Counted from the first letter of the stretch, positions 1 through 6,686 are shown. The stretch is DNA of 9,804 nt from Methylococcaceae bacterium (GCA_013140465.1 JABFST010000169.1:1-9804); one strand, 5' to 3'. A program made the numbers and translations. The notes: generated by a model from the letters alone, not told the origin.

Positions 1-1074
1 ATTGTCGCCTGTGCCAACAAAGCCAATTTGGCGTGTGCGCAGGTATTTTTTGTGCGTAATGGGCAGCAATTGGGCAATAAGGTGTTTTTCCCTAAAATGA
101 CTGATGAACATGACCCTGCCGCAATCTTACAAGCCTTTATACCGCAATATTATTTGGACAAACCCGTCCCGCAAGCACTGATTCTCAGCCATGAACCCGA
201 AGATGCCACGCTGATAGCCCAAGTGCTGGCAGAACAGGCCAAACACGCTGTCACCTTGTCTTGCAACGTGCGTGGCGAACGCCTTAAATGGTTGCAAATG
301 GCAGTCACCAATGCCGAAAATTCGTTGCTGGCCAAATTAGCCGACAAACAGGGACTGCACGCGCGGTTTTTAAGCCTACAGGCCGAACTGGGCTGTGCCG
401 CCGTCCCAAAACGCTTGGAATGCTTTGACATTAGCCATACCCAAGGTGAACAAACCGTCGCCTCGTGTGTGGTTTTTGATAAGGATGGGCCGCTTAAATC
501 GGCTTATCGGCGTTTTAATATTAGCGGCATTACGGGCGGCGATGATTATGCCGCGATCCACCAAGCCGTTTATCGGCGTTTCAAACGCTTAAAACAAGGC
601 GAACACGAAGCCCCGGACATTTTGTTTATTGACGGAGGCAAAGGACAAGTCCATGAAGCGCAAAAGGCATTAGCAGAATTAGACATAAACAATGTTATGA
701 TAGTGGGCGTTTCAAAAGGGCCGGACAGAAAGCCGGGCATGGAAAAATTGCTGTTGGTCAACCAGCAACAGCCCTTAGAAATAAGCCCCGGCGCCAGTGG
801 TTTGTTGCTCATCCAACATATCCGCGACGAGGCACATCGCTTTGCCATCACCGGACATCGGCAACGGCGCGGTAAAGTGTCCAAGCAATCGGTGTTGGAA
901 TCCATCCCGGGCTTAGGCGCAAAGCGAAGACAATTATTATTAAAACAATTTGGGGGGCTGCAAGGCATTTCATGCGCAGGCGTAGATGCACTTTGTAGCG
1001 TAGACGGCATTAGTCGGCCATTGGCGCAGCGCATATACGCATTATTTCATCATCAAGATGACGATTCAATTTAA
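1..1074 (+). CDS. uvrC: UvrABC excinuclease subunit C, C-terminal part (5' cut by window)
   Basis: UvrC makes both incisions around a DNA lesion in nucleotide excision repair, acting in the cytoplasm with UvrB after UvrA loading. The frame is open from base 1, so the gene begins upstream; 357 codons are visible of a family length near 610, and the N-terminal GIY-YIG nuclease and UVR motif lie outside. Seen here is the C-terminal RNase H-like nuclease: ECFDISH (Asp at window codon 143), RFNI..GGDDYAA, ILFIDGGKGQ (Asp at codon 211) and RDEAHRFA (His at codon 279), matching the known catalytic Asp/Asp/Asp/His set. It is followed by tandem helix-hairpin-helix repeats (SIPGLGAKRRQLLLKQFGG, then SVDGISRPLAQRIY) for DNA binding. 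The stop at 1072-1074 overlaps pgsA by 17 bases, the usual gammaproteobacterial order. No frameshift or missing key residue is seen. Confidence 0.97.
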   Translation: MVACANKANLACAQVFFVRNGQQLGNKVFFPKMTDEHDPAAILQAFIPQYYLDKPVPQALILSHEPEDATLIAQVLAEQAKHAVTLSCNVRGERLKWLQMAVTNAENSLLAKLADKQGLHARFLSLQAELGCAAVPKRLECFDISHTQGEQTVASCVVFDKDGPLKSAYRRFNISGITGGDDYAAIHQAVYRRFKRLKQGEHEAPDILFIDGGKGQVHEAQKALAELDINNVMIVGVSKGPDRKPGMEKLLLVNQQQPLEISPGASGLLLIQHIRDEAHRFAITGHRQRRGKVSKQSVLESIPGLGAKRRQLLLKQFGGLQGISCAGVDALCSVDGISRPLAQRIYALFHHQDDDSI

Positions 1075-1624
1075 CATACCCACTAACCTAACCCTGTTAA
1101 GGATAGCGCTGATACCGCTCTTAACCGTGGTGTTTTATTTGCCTTGGCAATATGCCAATGTGGCGTGTACGCTCATTTTTATATTTGCCGGCTTCACGGA
1201 TTGGTTAGATGGTTATTTGGCGCGCAAATTACAAATGGAAACCCCGTTTGGCGCCTTTTTGGATCCTGTTGCCGATAAGCTGATGGTCGCCATCGTGCTG
1301 GTGCTGATTGTGCAACAGCAAGCGACTCCCACCTTAGCTATTGCCGCCGCCATCATCATAGGCCGTGAAATCACCATCGCCTCATTACGCGAATGGATGG
1401 CGGAAATAGGCCAACGCGCCAAAGTAAAAGTATCGCAATTGGGCAAATGGAAAACCACCGCACAAATGGTGTCCATCACCTTATTGCTTTACCGTGACGA
1501 TGCCCTAGGTTTGCCCACTAACCTAATAGGCTACGGTTTGCTGTATATTGCCGCCGTACTGACTTTATGGTCTATGATTAACTACTTAAGGGCCGCCCTC
1601 ACGGTTATCAACAGCAGTCACTAA
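1058..1624 (+). CDS. pgsA: CDP-diacylglycerol--glycerol-3-phosphate 3-phosphatidyltransferase
   Basis: This inner-membrane enzyme makes phosphatidylglycerol phosphate from CDP-diacylglycerol and glycerol-3-phosphate, the committed step to phosphatidylglycerol and cardiolipin. The 188-residue product is close to the family's usual length of about 180-200. The CDP-alcohol phosphotransferase signature DGx2ARx8Gx3Dx3D is complete: D51 G52, A55 R56, G65, D69 and D73, preceded by D48; these Asp residues bind the divalent metal and CDP. Hydrophobic segments lie near residues 10-28, 33-47, 74-86, 92-108, 133-145 and 157-175. The ATG at 1058 lies inside the last codons of uvrC and gives the family-typical start (IPTNLTLLR). 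No strong Shine-Dalgarno precedes it, so translational coupling to uvrC is likely (inference). Confidence 0.96.
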   Translation: MTIQFNIPTNLTLLRIALIPLLTVVFYLPWQYANVACTLIFIFAGFTDWLDGYLARKLQMETPFGAFLDPVADKLMVAIVLVLIVQQQATPTLAIAAAIIIGREITIASLREWMAEIGQRAKVKVSQLGKWKTTAQMVSITLLLYRDDALGLPTNLIGYGLLYIAAVLTLWSMINYLRAALTVINSSH

Positions 1625-1653
1625 ACAATAATAACATCGGGTCCCACACCCTT

Positions 1654-1683
1654 TTGCCTAGCTTATTGGTTAAACCCATAAGC
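1654..1683 (+). promoter_or_regulatory. Candidate promoter with overlapping TetR operator palindrome
   Basis: Between pgsA and the TetR gene lies a 23-base near-perfect palindrome (1661-1683, centre A1672): 10 of 11 base pairs match, with arms GCTTAT and ATAAGC and core GGTTAAACC. A weak sigma70-like promoter fits around it: TTGCCT at 1654-1659, a 17-base spacer, and CATAAG at 1677-1682, 4/6 matches each. The palindrome fills the spacer and covers the -10, the usual layout for TetR autorepression. The start codon is 54 bases downstream. The same sequence could instead be a small hairpin ending pgsA, but no T run follows. Confidence 0.4.
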
Positions 1684-1736
1684 CATTTATCAACACCACA
1701 GATGCAGCACATTGACCCGCTGCGACAAGAATAATA

Positions 1737-2336
1737 ATGGATCAGGAAATAGAACAGAGCCAGACCCCCGCAGAAATCCAGGATGAAATTATCCTTGCGG
1801 CGTTAAAATTATTTACGCGTAAAGGTTATTTCAACACCTCGCTGACCGATATTGCTAAGCTCGCGGGTGTTCAAAACGCCAGTGCGGTTTACCAGCATTT
1901 TAACAACAAGCAGGTGATTGCCACCGAACTCTACGCCAAAATTTTTGATACGCTCAATGTATCGATAGATGACATCCGGCGCAGAAGCCCCAAAGCCTCA
2001 GACCAACTCCGCGCCGTGGTTGAATTGTTTTTCAGGCTCAGCGATGACGCGCCTGAGATTATGCGATTTATATTAGCGCTGAATTTCAACGAGTTTTTAC
2101 CCGAAGAAAAACCCTTGCTGGAAACCGCCGCGTTTACCAAAATCGGCAAAATCATCCAAGCGGGTATTAAAGCGGGTGAAATACGCAACCTAGACCCACA
2201 ACTGGCCTACGCGTATTTTTTCGGCACGGTCAACCAGACCCTGCGCCTAGCCCTAAGCGGCGCACTCGACAAAAAAGCCGACGCTTATTTGTCACCCACA
2301 TGGCTGGCGGCGTGGGCCAGCATCGCCAAAAAATAA
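1737..2336 (+). CDS. TetR/AcrR-family transcriptional regulator
   Basis: A 199-residue DNA-binding regulator of ordinary TetR length. Residues 13-60 form the family's N-terminal three-helix domain: IILAALKLFTRKGYFNTSL, then TDIAKLAGVQNASAVYQHF as the helix-turn-helix with the typical YxHFxxK ending. Residues 61-199 are the helical ligand/dimer domain and carry no residues that identify a ligand. TetR proteins are usually dimeric repressors released by a small molecule; nothing here tells which one. The ATG at 1737 gives a usual N-terminus, though only a weak ribosome site (CAAGAA) precedes it. A palindrome 54 bases upstream is a candidate autoregulatory operator. One base after the stop begins a small Cys/His protein, so the two are probably co-translated. 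No efflux pump or enzyme is divergently placed, so the target genes are unclear; kup is the nearest downstream gene. Confidence 0.92.
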   Translation: MDQEIEQSQTPAEIQDEIILAALKLFTRKGYFNTSLTDIAKLAGVQNASAVYQHFNNKQVIATELYAKIFDTLNVSIDDIRRRSPKASDQLRAVVELFFRLSDDAPEIMRFILALNFNEFLPEEKPLLETAAFTKIGKIIQAGIKAGEIRNLDPQLAYAYFFGTVNQTLRLALSGALDKKADAYLSPTWLAAWASIAKK

Positions 2337-2337
2337 A

Positions 2338-2523
2338 ATGGGACAGGTTGTTCCTTTTAAACGCCCTACGGCTATGCCACGGCACAAAGGCAATAGCTTG
2401 TGCCGCAGCGGTCTTCATAAATGGGCCGTTATCAAAGAACAACAGTTTGATGTCAAATGCGGCAAACTGATTACCGTCTATCAATGCGTGCATTGTGCAA
2501 AAACCAAATCCAAAGCCCTCTAA
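2338..2523 (+). CDS. Small Cys/His-rich protein, putative zinc-ribbon-like, function unknown
   Basis: A 61-residue basic protein whose ATG starts one base after the TetR stop codon (TAA-A-ATG), which suggests translational coupling. Candidate metal ligands are C22-x4-H27 in LCRSGLHKW and C50-x2-C53 in YQCVHC; C41 and H52 lie nearby. This is the spacing of a single small zinc ribbon or knuckle. The N-terminus (GQVVPFKRP) and C-terminus (KTKSKAL) are lysine/arginine rich. The tight coupling, balanced composition and Cys/His pattern make it a likely real gene rather than a chance frame. I recall similar short unnamed proteins in gammaproteobacteria but cannot verify this here. Possible roles are a nucleic-acid-binding protein or a partner of the adjacent TetR; neither is shown by sequence. 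Confidence 0.72.
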   Translation: MGQVVPFKRPTAMPRHKGNSLCRSGLHKWAVIKEQQFDVKCGKLITVYQCVHCAKTKSKAL

Positions 2524-2616
2524 GCCAGCACCCACACCACCACACCCCTCCATCCCCGGCGCTTAAGGCTTGCTTATACCCACTAAACCTTACCCAAACG
2601 GACAGCCCGATACCCC

Positions 2617-4491
2617 ATGTCATCCAGCAACACCCAAGGCAAACTCGCCGGACTCACGCTCAGCGCCATAGGCGTGGTTTTTGGCGATATAGGCACTAGC
2701 CCCTTATACGCACTCAAAGAAGTTTTCCATAATGGCTTAGCCATCAACGAACTGCATGTGCTGGGCGTATTGTCACTGATCTTTTGGTCACTTACGCTCG
2801 TCGTTACCACCAAATACGCCATTTTTATCATGCGTGCCGACAACAAGGGCGAAGGCGGCATTATTGCGCTGATGGCCTTGGCCTTAAAAGGCTCCAGTGC
2901 CCAGCCCAAAAAAATGCGCTTTATTGTCACGATCGGCTTATTAGGGGCCTGCTTATTTTACGGCGACAGCATCATCACGCCCGCCATCTCGGTACTCAGT
3001 GCCGTAGAAGGGCTAACCATCATCTCGCCCACTTTAGAGCATTTTGTTTTGCCAATGACTGCCGTCGTATTGGGGGGATTGTTTTCTATCCAAGCCCGAG
3101 GCACAGGCAAAGTCGGCAAAATATTTGCTCCCATCATGTGTTTTTGGTTCGCCTTGCTGGCAGTGCTGGGCGTAATCAATATCATCAACGAGCCTAGCGT
3201 ACTTAAAGCCATCAACCCTTATTACGCCATCCAAGTATTGCTGGATCTGGGCTGGCATGGCTTTTTGATTATGGGTTCGGTGGTGCTCGCCATTACAGGT
3301 GCAGAAGCCCTGTACGCCGACATGGGCCATTTTGGCCTTAAACCCATACGCTACGCTTGGTTTAGCTTTGTGTTTCCGGCCTTGCTGCTCAATTACTTTG
3401 GCCAAGGCGCATTATTGCTCAACCATCCCGAAGCCATTAAAAATCCTTTTTACCTGCTCGCGCCAACCTGGGCCTTATACCCGATGCTGGTGATCTCCAC
3501 ACTGGCAACCGTCATCGCTTCGCAAGCGGTCATTTCCGGGGCTTTTTCAGTCACGCGCCAAGCCATCCAATTCGGCTATTGCCCGCGTATGAACATTTTA
3601 CACACCTCAGGGCATGAACAAGGGCAAGTCTATATCCCTGCCATCAACTGGATGATGATGTTCCTGGTGTTTGTGTTGGTTTTTAGTTTCCAATCTTCAT
3701 CGTCATTGGCATCGGCTTATGGCATTGCCGTCACCGGGACTATGATTGTGGACACCGTGCTGGCCTTCATTATTATCAAAGCCTTATGGCAATGGAATGC
3801 GTTCAGCAGTGTCAGCTTTATCAGCTTGTTCTTAACCGTGGATTTAGTCTTTTTTGCCTCTAACAGCCTAAAAATCCCCACAGGCGGTTGGTTGCCGCTG
3901 GTCATTGCCGCCATCTTGTTCCTGATACTGACCACATGGATTAAGGGGCGCAAGATGCTCGCCGAATACATGGACGCGCGACGTATGCTGTTTGAAGACC
4001 TAGAAAAGAAAATCACTCAACAACTGGTGCAAGTAGACGGCACCGCCATTTATCTGACCCGCAGTTTGCACGGCGTGCCGCTAGTATTGCTGCACAACCT
4101 GGAACACAACCATGTGTTGCACAAAACCCTGATCGTGCTGACCATCGTCACCACCAACGAACCTTATGTGGACGAAGAACACCTAGTCAAAATCCGCACC
4201 TTTGGCGAACAGCGCAATTTTTACCGCGTCAAGCTCTATTACGGCTTTAAACAAACCGCCGACGTGCGCCGCGCCTTAGACGTATGCGTACAACAAGGGC
4301 TAGACTTTAACCCCAAGACCGCCTCCTTTTTTATCGGCAGCGAACAGCTTGCCTTCCGTAACCGCAGCCCTATGCCCGCATGGCGTAGGCCATTGTTTCG
4401 GTTTCTGTTCCAAAATTCATCCAGCGCAATTGATTTTTTTAAGATTCCGGTCGAACAAGTCGTGGAATTGGGGATACGCATAGAACTGTAG
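2617..4491 (+). CDS. kup: KUP/HAK/KT-family low-affinity potassium uptake transporter
   Basis: An inner-membrane K+ carrier, probably a K+/H+ symporter like E. coli Kup (TrkD). The length, 624 residues, is the family standard. The first membrane helix carries the signature GVVFGDIGTSPLYALKE (residues 19-35, key D24), and RADNKGEGGIIALMAL follows at 73-88. Then comes LFYGDSIITPAISVLSAVEG (113-132) and GAEALYADMGHFG (228-240, E230), the acidic membrane residues linked to ion passage in this family. About twelve hydrophobic segments cover residues 11-445; residues 446-624 form the soluble C-terminal domain ending in the family-typical FFKIPVEQVVELGIRIEL. The start at 2617 is chosen because it sits just before the conserved first helix; no clear Shine-Dalgarno is visible (CCCGATACCCC precedes it). 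The 93-base gap from the small gene could hold a promoter or be read through. Confidence 0.97.
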   Translation: MSSSNTQGKLAGLTLSAIGVVFGDIGTSPLYALKEVFHNGLAINELHVLGVLSLIFWSLTLVVTTKYAIFIMRADNKGEGGIIALMALALKGSSAQPKKMRFIVTIGLLGACLFYGDSIITPAISVLSAVEGLTIISPTLEHFVLPMTAVVLGGLFSIQARGTGKVGKIFAPIMCFWFALLAVLGVINIINEPSVLKAINPYYAIQVLLDLGWHGFLIMGSVVLAITGAEALYADMGHFGLKPIRYAWFSFVFPALLLNYFGQGALLLNHPEAIKNPFYLLAPTWALYPMLVISTLATVIASQAVISGAFSVTRQAIQFGYCPRMNILHTSGHEQGQVYIPAINWMMMFLVFVLVFSFQSSSSLASAYGIAVTGTMIVDTVLAFIIIKALWQWNAFSSVSFISLFLTVDLVFFASNSLKIPTGGWLPLVIAAILFLILTTWIKGRKMLAEYMDARRMLFEDLEKKITQQLVQVDGTAIYLTRSLHGVPLVLLHNLEHNHVLHKTLIVLTIVTTNEPYVDEEHLVKIRTFGEQRNFYRVKLYYGFKQTADVRRALDVCVQQGLDFNPKTASFFIGSEQLAFRNRSPMPAWRRPLFRFLFQNSSSAIDFFKIPVEQVVELGIRIEL

Positions 4492-4513
4492 GCGGCAACG
4501 CCACGGCCTACAG
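4486..4513. repeat. Inverted repeat overlapping the kup stop codon
   Basis: Perfect 8-bp arms CTGTAGGC (4486-4493) and GCCTACAG (4506-4513) enclose a 12-base loop. The left arm contains the kup TAG stop. No T run follows, so it is not a clear terminator; it may help protect the mRNA 3' end or be a remnant of a dispersed repeat (inference). Confidence 0.5.
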
Positions 4514-4551
4514 ATCTGTAAGCCGAAGCATTGAATTAGGCGTGAACGTTG

Positions 4552-4620
4552 AAAAAAACGTAGGTAGGGGTTAGCGTAACCCGAAAATTTGAGCTTTGAT
4601 GGGTCGGGTTACGCTTACGA
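4552..4620 (-). repeat. GTTACGCT/AGCGTAAC-type inverted repeat, possible terminator for the minus-strand gene
   Basis: Perfect 12-bp arms AGCGTAACCCGA (4573-4584) and TCGGGTTACGCT (4604-4615) surround a 19-base loop; the left arm also belongs to a smaller hairpin (GGGTTA 4568-4573, TAACCC 4577-4582). This resembles widespread extragenic palindromes built around a TTAGCGTAACCC core (recognised from memory). Read on the minus strand, the hairpin is followed about 14 bases later by seven T (4558-4552), with an outer CGTA/TACG pair that could close the stem near the T run. It could therefore stop transcription of the minus-strand lipoprotein gene before it enters kup. Confidence 0.4.
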
Positions 4621-4624
4621 GACT

Positions 4625-4652
4625 GGAGTGAAAAAACATGTTTTTTCACTCC
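4625..4652. repeat. 28-bp perfect palindrome between convergent genes
   Basis: Two 14-base halves, GGAGTGAAAAAACA and TGTTTTTTCACTCC, are exact reverse complements with no spacer. It lies between the ends of kup and the minus-strand lipoprotein gene. In RNA of either sense it would fold into a long stem with a CAUG loop, so it could act on both convergent transcripts. The GC pairs are at the base and the A/T runs inside the stem, the reverse of a standard bidirectional terminator, so terminator function is uncertain. Confidence 0.6.
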
Positions 4653-4685
4653 GATGAGAAGGGCTTTAGGATGCAATTGTAGCGC

Positions 4686-6149
4686 TTAGCGCGCTGCAAT
4701 AGCCGTGCGCAAGGCATCCAAACCGACCACATGCGGGCCATGCAAGGCGGCGATTTGTTTGACATCTAAATGCAGTTTTTGCACGTTGTCATATAAATTG
4801 ACGCTATAAGGGTTGGGTTTGCTGGGGGGAGGGGTGTTGGCGGCAGGTGGCGTGTAGGCGTCGGCTTCAATGAGGATTTTTTCGGCGGGCAAATACACCA
4901 AAGCAAAAGCATCGTTATGACCATTACCTGCAATTGGATACAGCTCTATCGCACGTTTGCCGTCGGATAATACCTGTTTGTCAGAAAAAGTGGCAAAACT
5001 CGCGGCTTTGCCGGATTTTGCCAACAAGTCGGGTTTTAGGGTATGGGGGTTTGCCCATATTTTTTCATAATAAGCTTGGTTAGCTTGCTCGGTGACGATA
5101 GTTGCACCCGCATCGACAAACGTGCGCAGACCGCCGGAATGGTCAAAATGCGCATGGGTGTTGACCAAGTATTTAATCGGTTTGTTGGGGATGATTTCAT
5201 GGACTTTGGCAATCAACGCCAGCGAACGGTCTTCATTTAACGGTGCTTCAACCAACACCACATGGTCGTTTTGTGCTATCGCCACGCTGTGATGAGTGCC
5301 GCCAGTCAGATAAAAAACGCCCTCGGCCAATTTTTCGGCCTTCACCTTCACGGCAGTTTGGGCATTGGCAACTTCACCCGGCACAACGATATTCACTGCG
5401 GGGTTGGCGGTTACGGTGCTGACGTTAATGTCCAGTACCGGATAGCCGCCTTGGGTCCTGACAATATGGCCCGGAAAATTGACCCCAGAAAAGTCCTTAT
5501 AGTCTGAATAGTCGGTTTGTACCAAGGTATCGCCCAATACGGGGCTATCTATCCACGTTTGTACGCGCGTGACTTCACCTTTTTCATTAAGCTGACCGAC
5601 ATAACGGTATTTGCCTTCTGTGGTAAAGCTGACTTCCGTCCCTGTTCCGTTTGCGCTTAGGCTAGCGTTATTTGCCAATGCAGCGCGTAAAAAGCCGTGC
5701 GGGGTAGCCAAAATTTCAGCTTTGCGCTCTTCCACCGCAGCGGCTTGTGCGCTAGGTGTTGGAGCCGCAGTGGCAGGCGCGTTGGCAGCGCGGGCAAGAT
5801 TCCACGCAGTTGAACCTTTTACATACTGGTCTACCTTTTGTTCGACCGGATCAGGCCGTAAGCGGCCCGATTCAACCACTTGGCGGCGGTTAATTTGTAC
5901 GCGTTCTGCGCCTGTCAAATAATTAATATCGGCGGTGTAGCGGCTAACGGCAAACGGAGGCCATGCTGAACTGGGATTGGGGGCTTGCCCAAACTGATAC
6001 CATAAGCCTGTACCCGAAAATTCCAGGCTGTTAATAGTGCCTAGATTGAGGGCATGGGCGGAAGATTGCAAAGCGGATGTGTGGGTGGCGCAGCCAGCAA
6101 TAGCCAAAGACAGGCTGAGGGCTAACAAAGGGGTTTTCAATTGCGGCAT
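4686..6149 (-). CDS. Predicted lipoprotein with C-terminal metallo-beta-lactamase-fold hydrolase domain
   Basis: A 487-residue exported protein. The N-terminus is a type II signal peptide: basic K5, a hydrophobic stretch 7-18, and lipobox I17-A18-G19-C20; Ala at +2 suggests outer-membrane sorting. Residues 36-260 form an N-terminal region of unknown fold (LEFSGTGLWYQFGQ, SRYTADINYLTGAERVQINRRQ) that I associate with a subset of secreted MBL-fold proteins, broken near 120-140 by an Ala/Pro-rich linker. Residues 275-487 are the hydrolase: THAHFDH (H332, H334, D336, H337), GNGH (H411), IEAD (D430) and LHGPH (H470 or H473) supply a complete two-metal site. The substrate is unknown; glyoxalase-II-like, lactonase and beta-lactamase activities are all possible. 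The start is supported by TAGGAG seven bases upstream on the minus strand (6156-6160). It has no co-directional neighbour and is convergent with kup. Confidence 0.88.
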   Translation of the reverse strand: MPQLKTPLLALSLSLAIAGCATHTSALQSSAHALNLGTINSLEFSGTGLWYQFGQAPNPSSAWPPFAVSRYTADINYLTGAERVQINRRQVVESGRLRPDPVEQKVDQYVKGSTAWNLARAANAPATAAPTPSAQAAAVEERKAEILATPHGFLRAALANNASLSANGTGTEVSFTTEGKYRYVGQLNEKGEVTRVQTWIDSPVLGDTLVQTDYSDYKDFSGVNFPGHIVRTQGGYPVLDINVSTVTANPAVNIVVPGEVANAQTAVKVKAEKLAEGVFYLTGGTHHSVAIAQNDHVVLVEAPLNEDRSLALIAKVHEIIPNKPIKYLVNTHAHFDHSGGLRTFVDAGATIVTEQANQAYYEKIWANPHTLKPDLLAKSGKAASFATFSDKQVLSDGKRAIELYPIAGNGHNDAFALVYLPAEKILIEADAYTPPAANTPPPSKPNPYSVNLYDNVQKLHLDVKQIAALHGPHVVGLDALRTAIAAR

Positions 6150-6405
6150 ATAAAGCTCCTAGACGGAATAAGGGATTAGATTTCCCTACAACTTAAGCAG
6201 TATATATGCCAATAGCCAGTTTATTATTTTAAATCAATATGTTGTTGATGGTTTTTGCGGATAAGTTGACCTAGTTGTGTTGCTAGTCCAGCATTATCTG
6301 TTGTGTGGCTGTAGGCTCAGCTACAGAAGCTTCTGAGTGGGCTGCTTTGTGGTTGCGTAAGCAATAGGCAGGTTTAAATATGGCGCAAGATTGATGTAAA
6401 GCTTA
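6150..6405 (-). promoter_or_regulatory. Upstream region of the lipoprotein gene with a candidate -10
   Basis: On the minus strand a TATACT hexamer (plus-strand 6199-6204) lies about 50 bases before the start codon, in an A/T-rich stretch; no convincing -35 is seen at the proper spacing, so the call is tentative. A Shine-Dalgarno (AGGAG, plus-strand CTCCT 6156-6160) precedes the ATG. Between them, arms AGGGA (6171-6175) and TCCCT (6183-6187) could form a small leader hairpin. Further out, CTGTAG (6309-6314) and CTACAG (6321-6326) form a short inverted repeat. I see no gene in 6150-6405. Confidence 0.35.
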
Positions 6406-6457
6406 GAAATAAAGTAACTATTCAGAGCGACTTCTAATTAAGTCAAATTTACCGTAG

Positions 6458-6503
6458 GCTGAGCGGAGTCGAAGCCGGTTTGTTCGCTTCGACTCCGCTC
6501 AGC
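6458..6503. repeat. 18-bp-arm palindrome inside the miniature element
   Basis: The left arm GCTGAGCGGAGTCGAAGC (6458-6475) and right arm GCTTCGACTCCGCTCAGC (6486-6503) are perfect reverse complements around a 10-base loop; CCGT (6452-6455) and ACGG (6506-6509) extend the symmetry after two mismatches. The CTTCGACTCCGCTCAGCGAAC motif class is common as an extragenic repeat in diverse bacteria (from memory). The right arm is the source of the tandem array that follows it. Confidence 0.75.
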
Positions 6504-6657
6504 GAACGGCTGTTCCGCTCAGCGAACGGCTGTTGTGCTCAGCGAACGGCTGTTGTGCTCAGCGAACGGCTGTTGTGCTCAGCGAACGGCTGTTGTGCTC
6601 AGCGAACGGCTGTTGTGCTCAGCGAACGGCTGTTGTGCTCAGCGAACGGCTGTTGTG
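6498..6657. repeat. Minisatellite: eight tandem copies of a 20-bp unit
   Basis: Eight head-to-tail copies of CTCAGCGAACGGCTGTTGTG. Copies 2-8 (6518-6657) are identical; copy 1 (6498-6517) ends TTCCG instead of TTGTG. The first six bases of copy 1 are the end of the upstream palindrome arm, so the array grew from that arm. There are no spacers, so this is not a CRISPR. Because 20 is not a multiple of 3, frames through it cycle through the same residues every 60 bases, giving spurious reading frames. The identity of copies 2-8 indicates recent expansion or ongoing homogenisation. Confidence 0.95.
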
Positions 6658-6686
6658 CCCCGGATGCTGAATAGTTACGAAATATA

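Larger units (their letters stand above)
6414..6678. mobile_element. 265-bp non-autonomous IS66-type miniature element (MITE-like)
   Basis: The ends are perfect 12-bp inverted repeats: GTAACTATTCAG at 6414-6425 and CTGAATAGTTAC at 6667-6678. Immediately outside are GAAATAAA (6406-6413) and GAAATATA (6679-6686), an 8-base direct repeat with one mismatch. Termini beginning GTAA and 8-bp target duplications are the hallmarks of the IS66 insertion sequence family (established knowledge). No transposase can be encoded in 265 bp, so this would be a passenger moved in trans. Its interior holds an 18-bp-arm palindrome (6458-6503) and a 20-bp tandem array (6498-6657). I am fairly sure of the repeats and less sure of the IS66 label, which rests on four terminal bases and the duplication length. 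Confidence 0.65.

Noticed and set aside
570..1034. 154-codon minus-strand frame inside uvrC
   Set aside because: It lies wholly antisense to strongly conserved uvrC catalytic and helix-hairpin-helix sequence; its Cys/Pro/Ser-rich composition is that of a shadow frame.
1625..1736. tRNA genes after pgsA, as found in several gammaproteobacteria
   Set aside because: No cloverleaf, TPsiC-arm (GTTCGA) or CCA-type end can be found in the 112-base gap.
6498..6657. Possible CRISPR array
   Set aside because: The 20-bp units are directly adjacent with no unique spacers and no cas genes nearby; it is a minisatellite.
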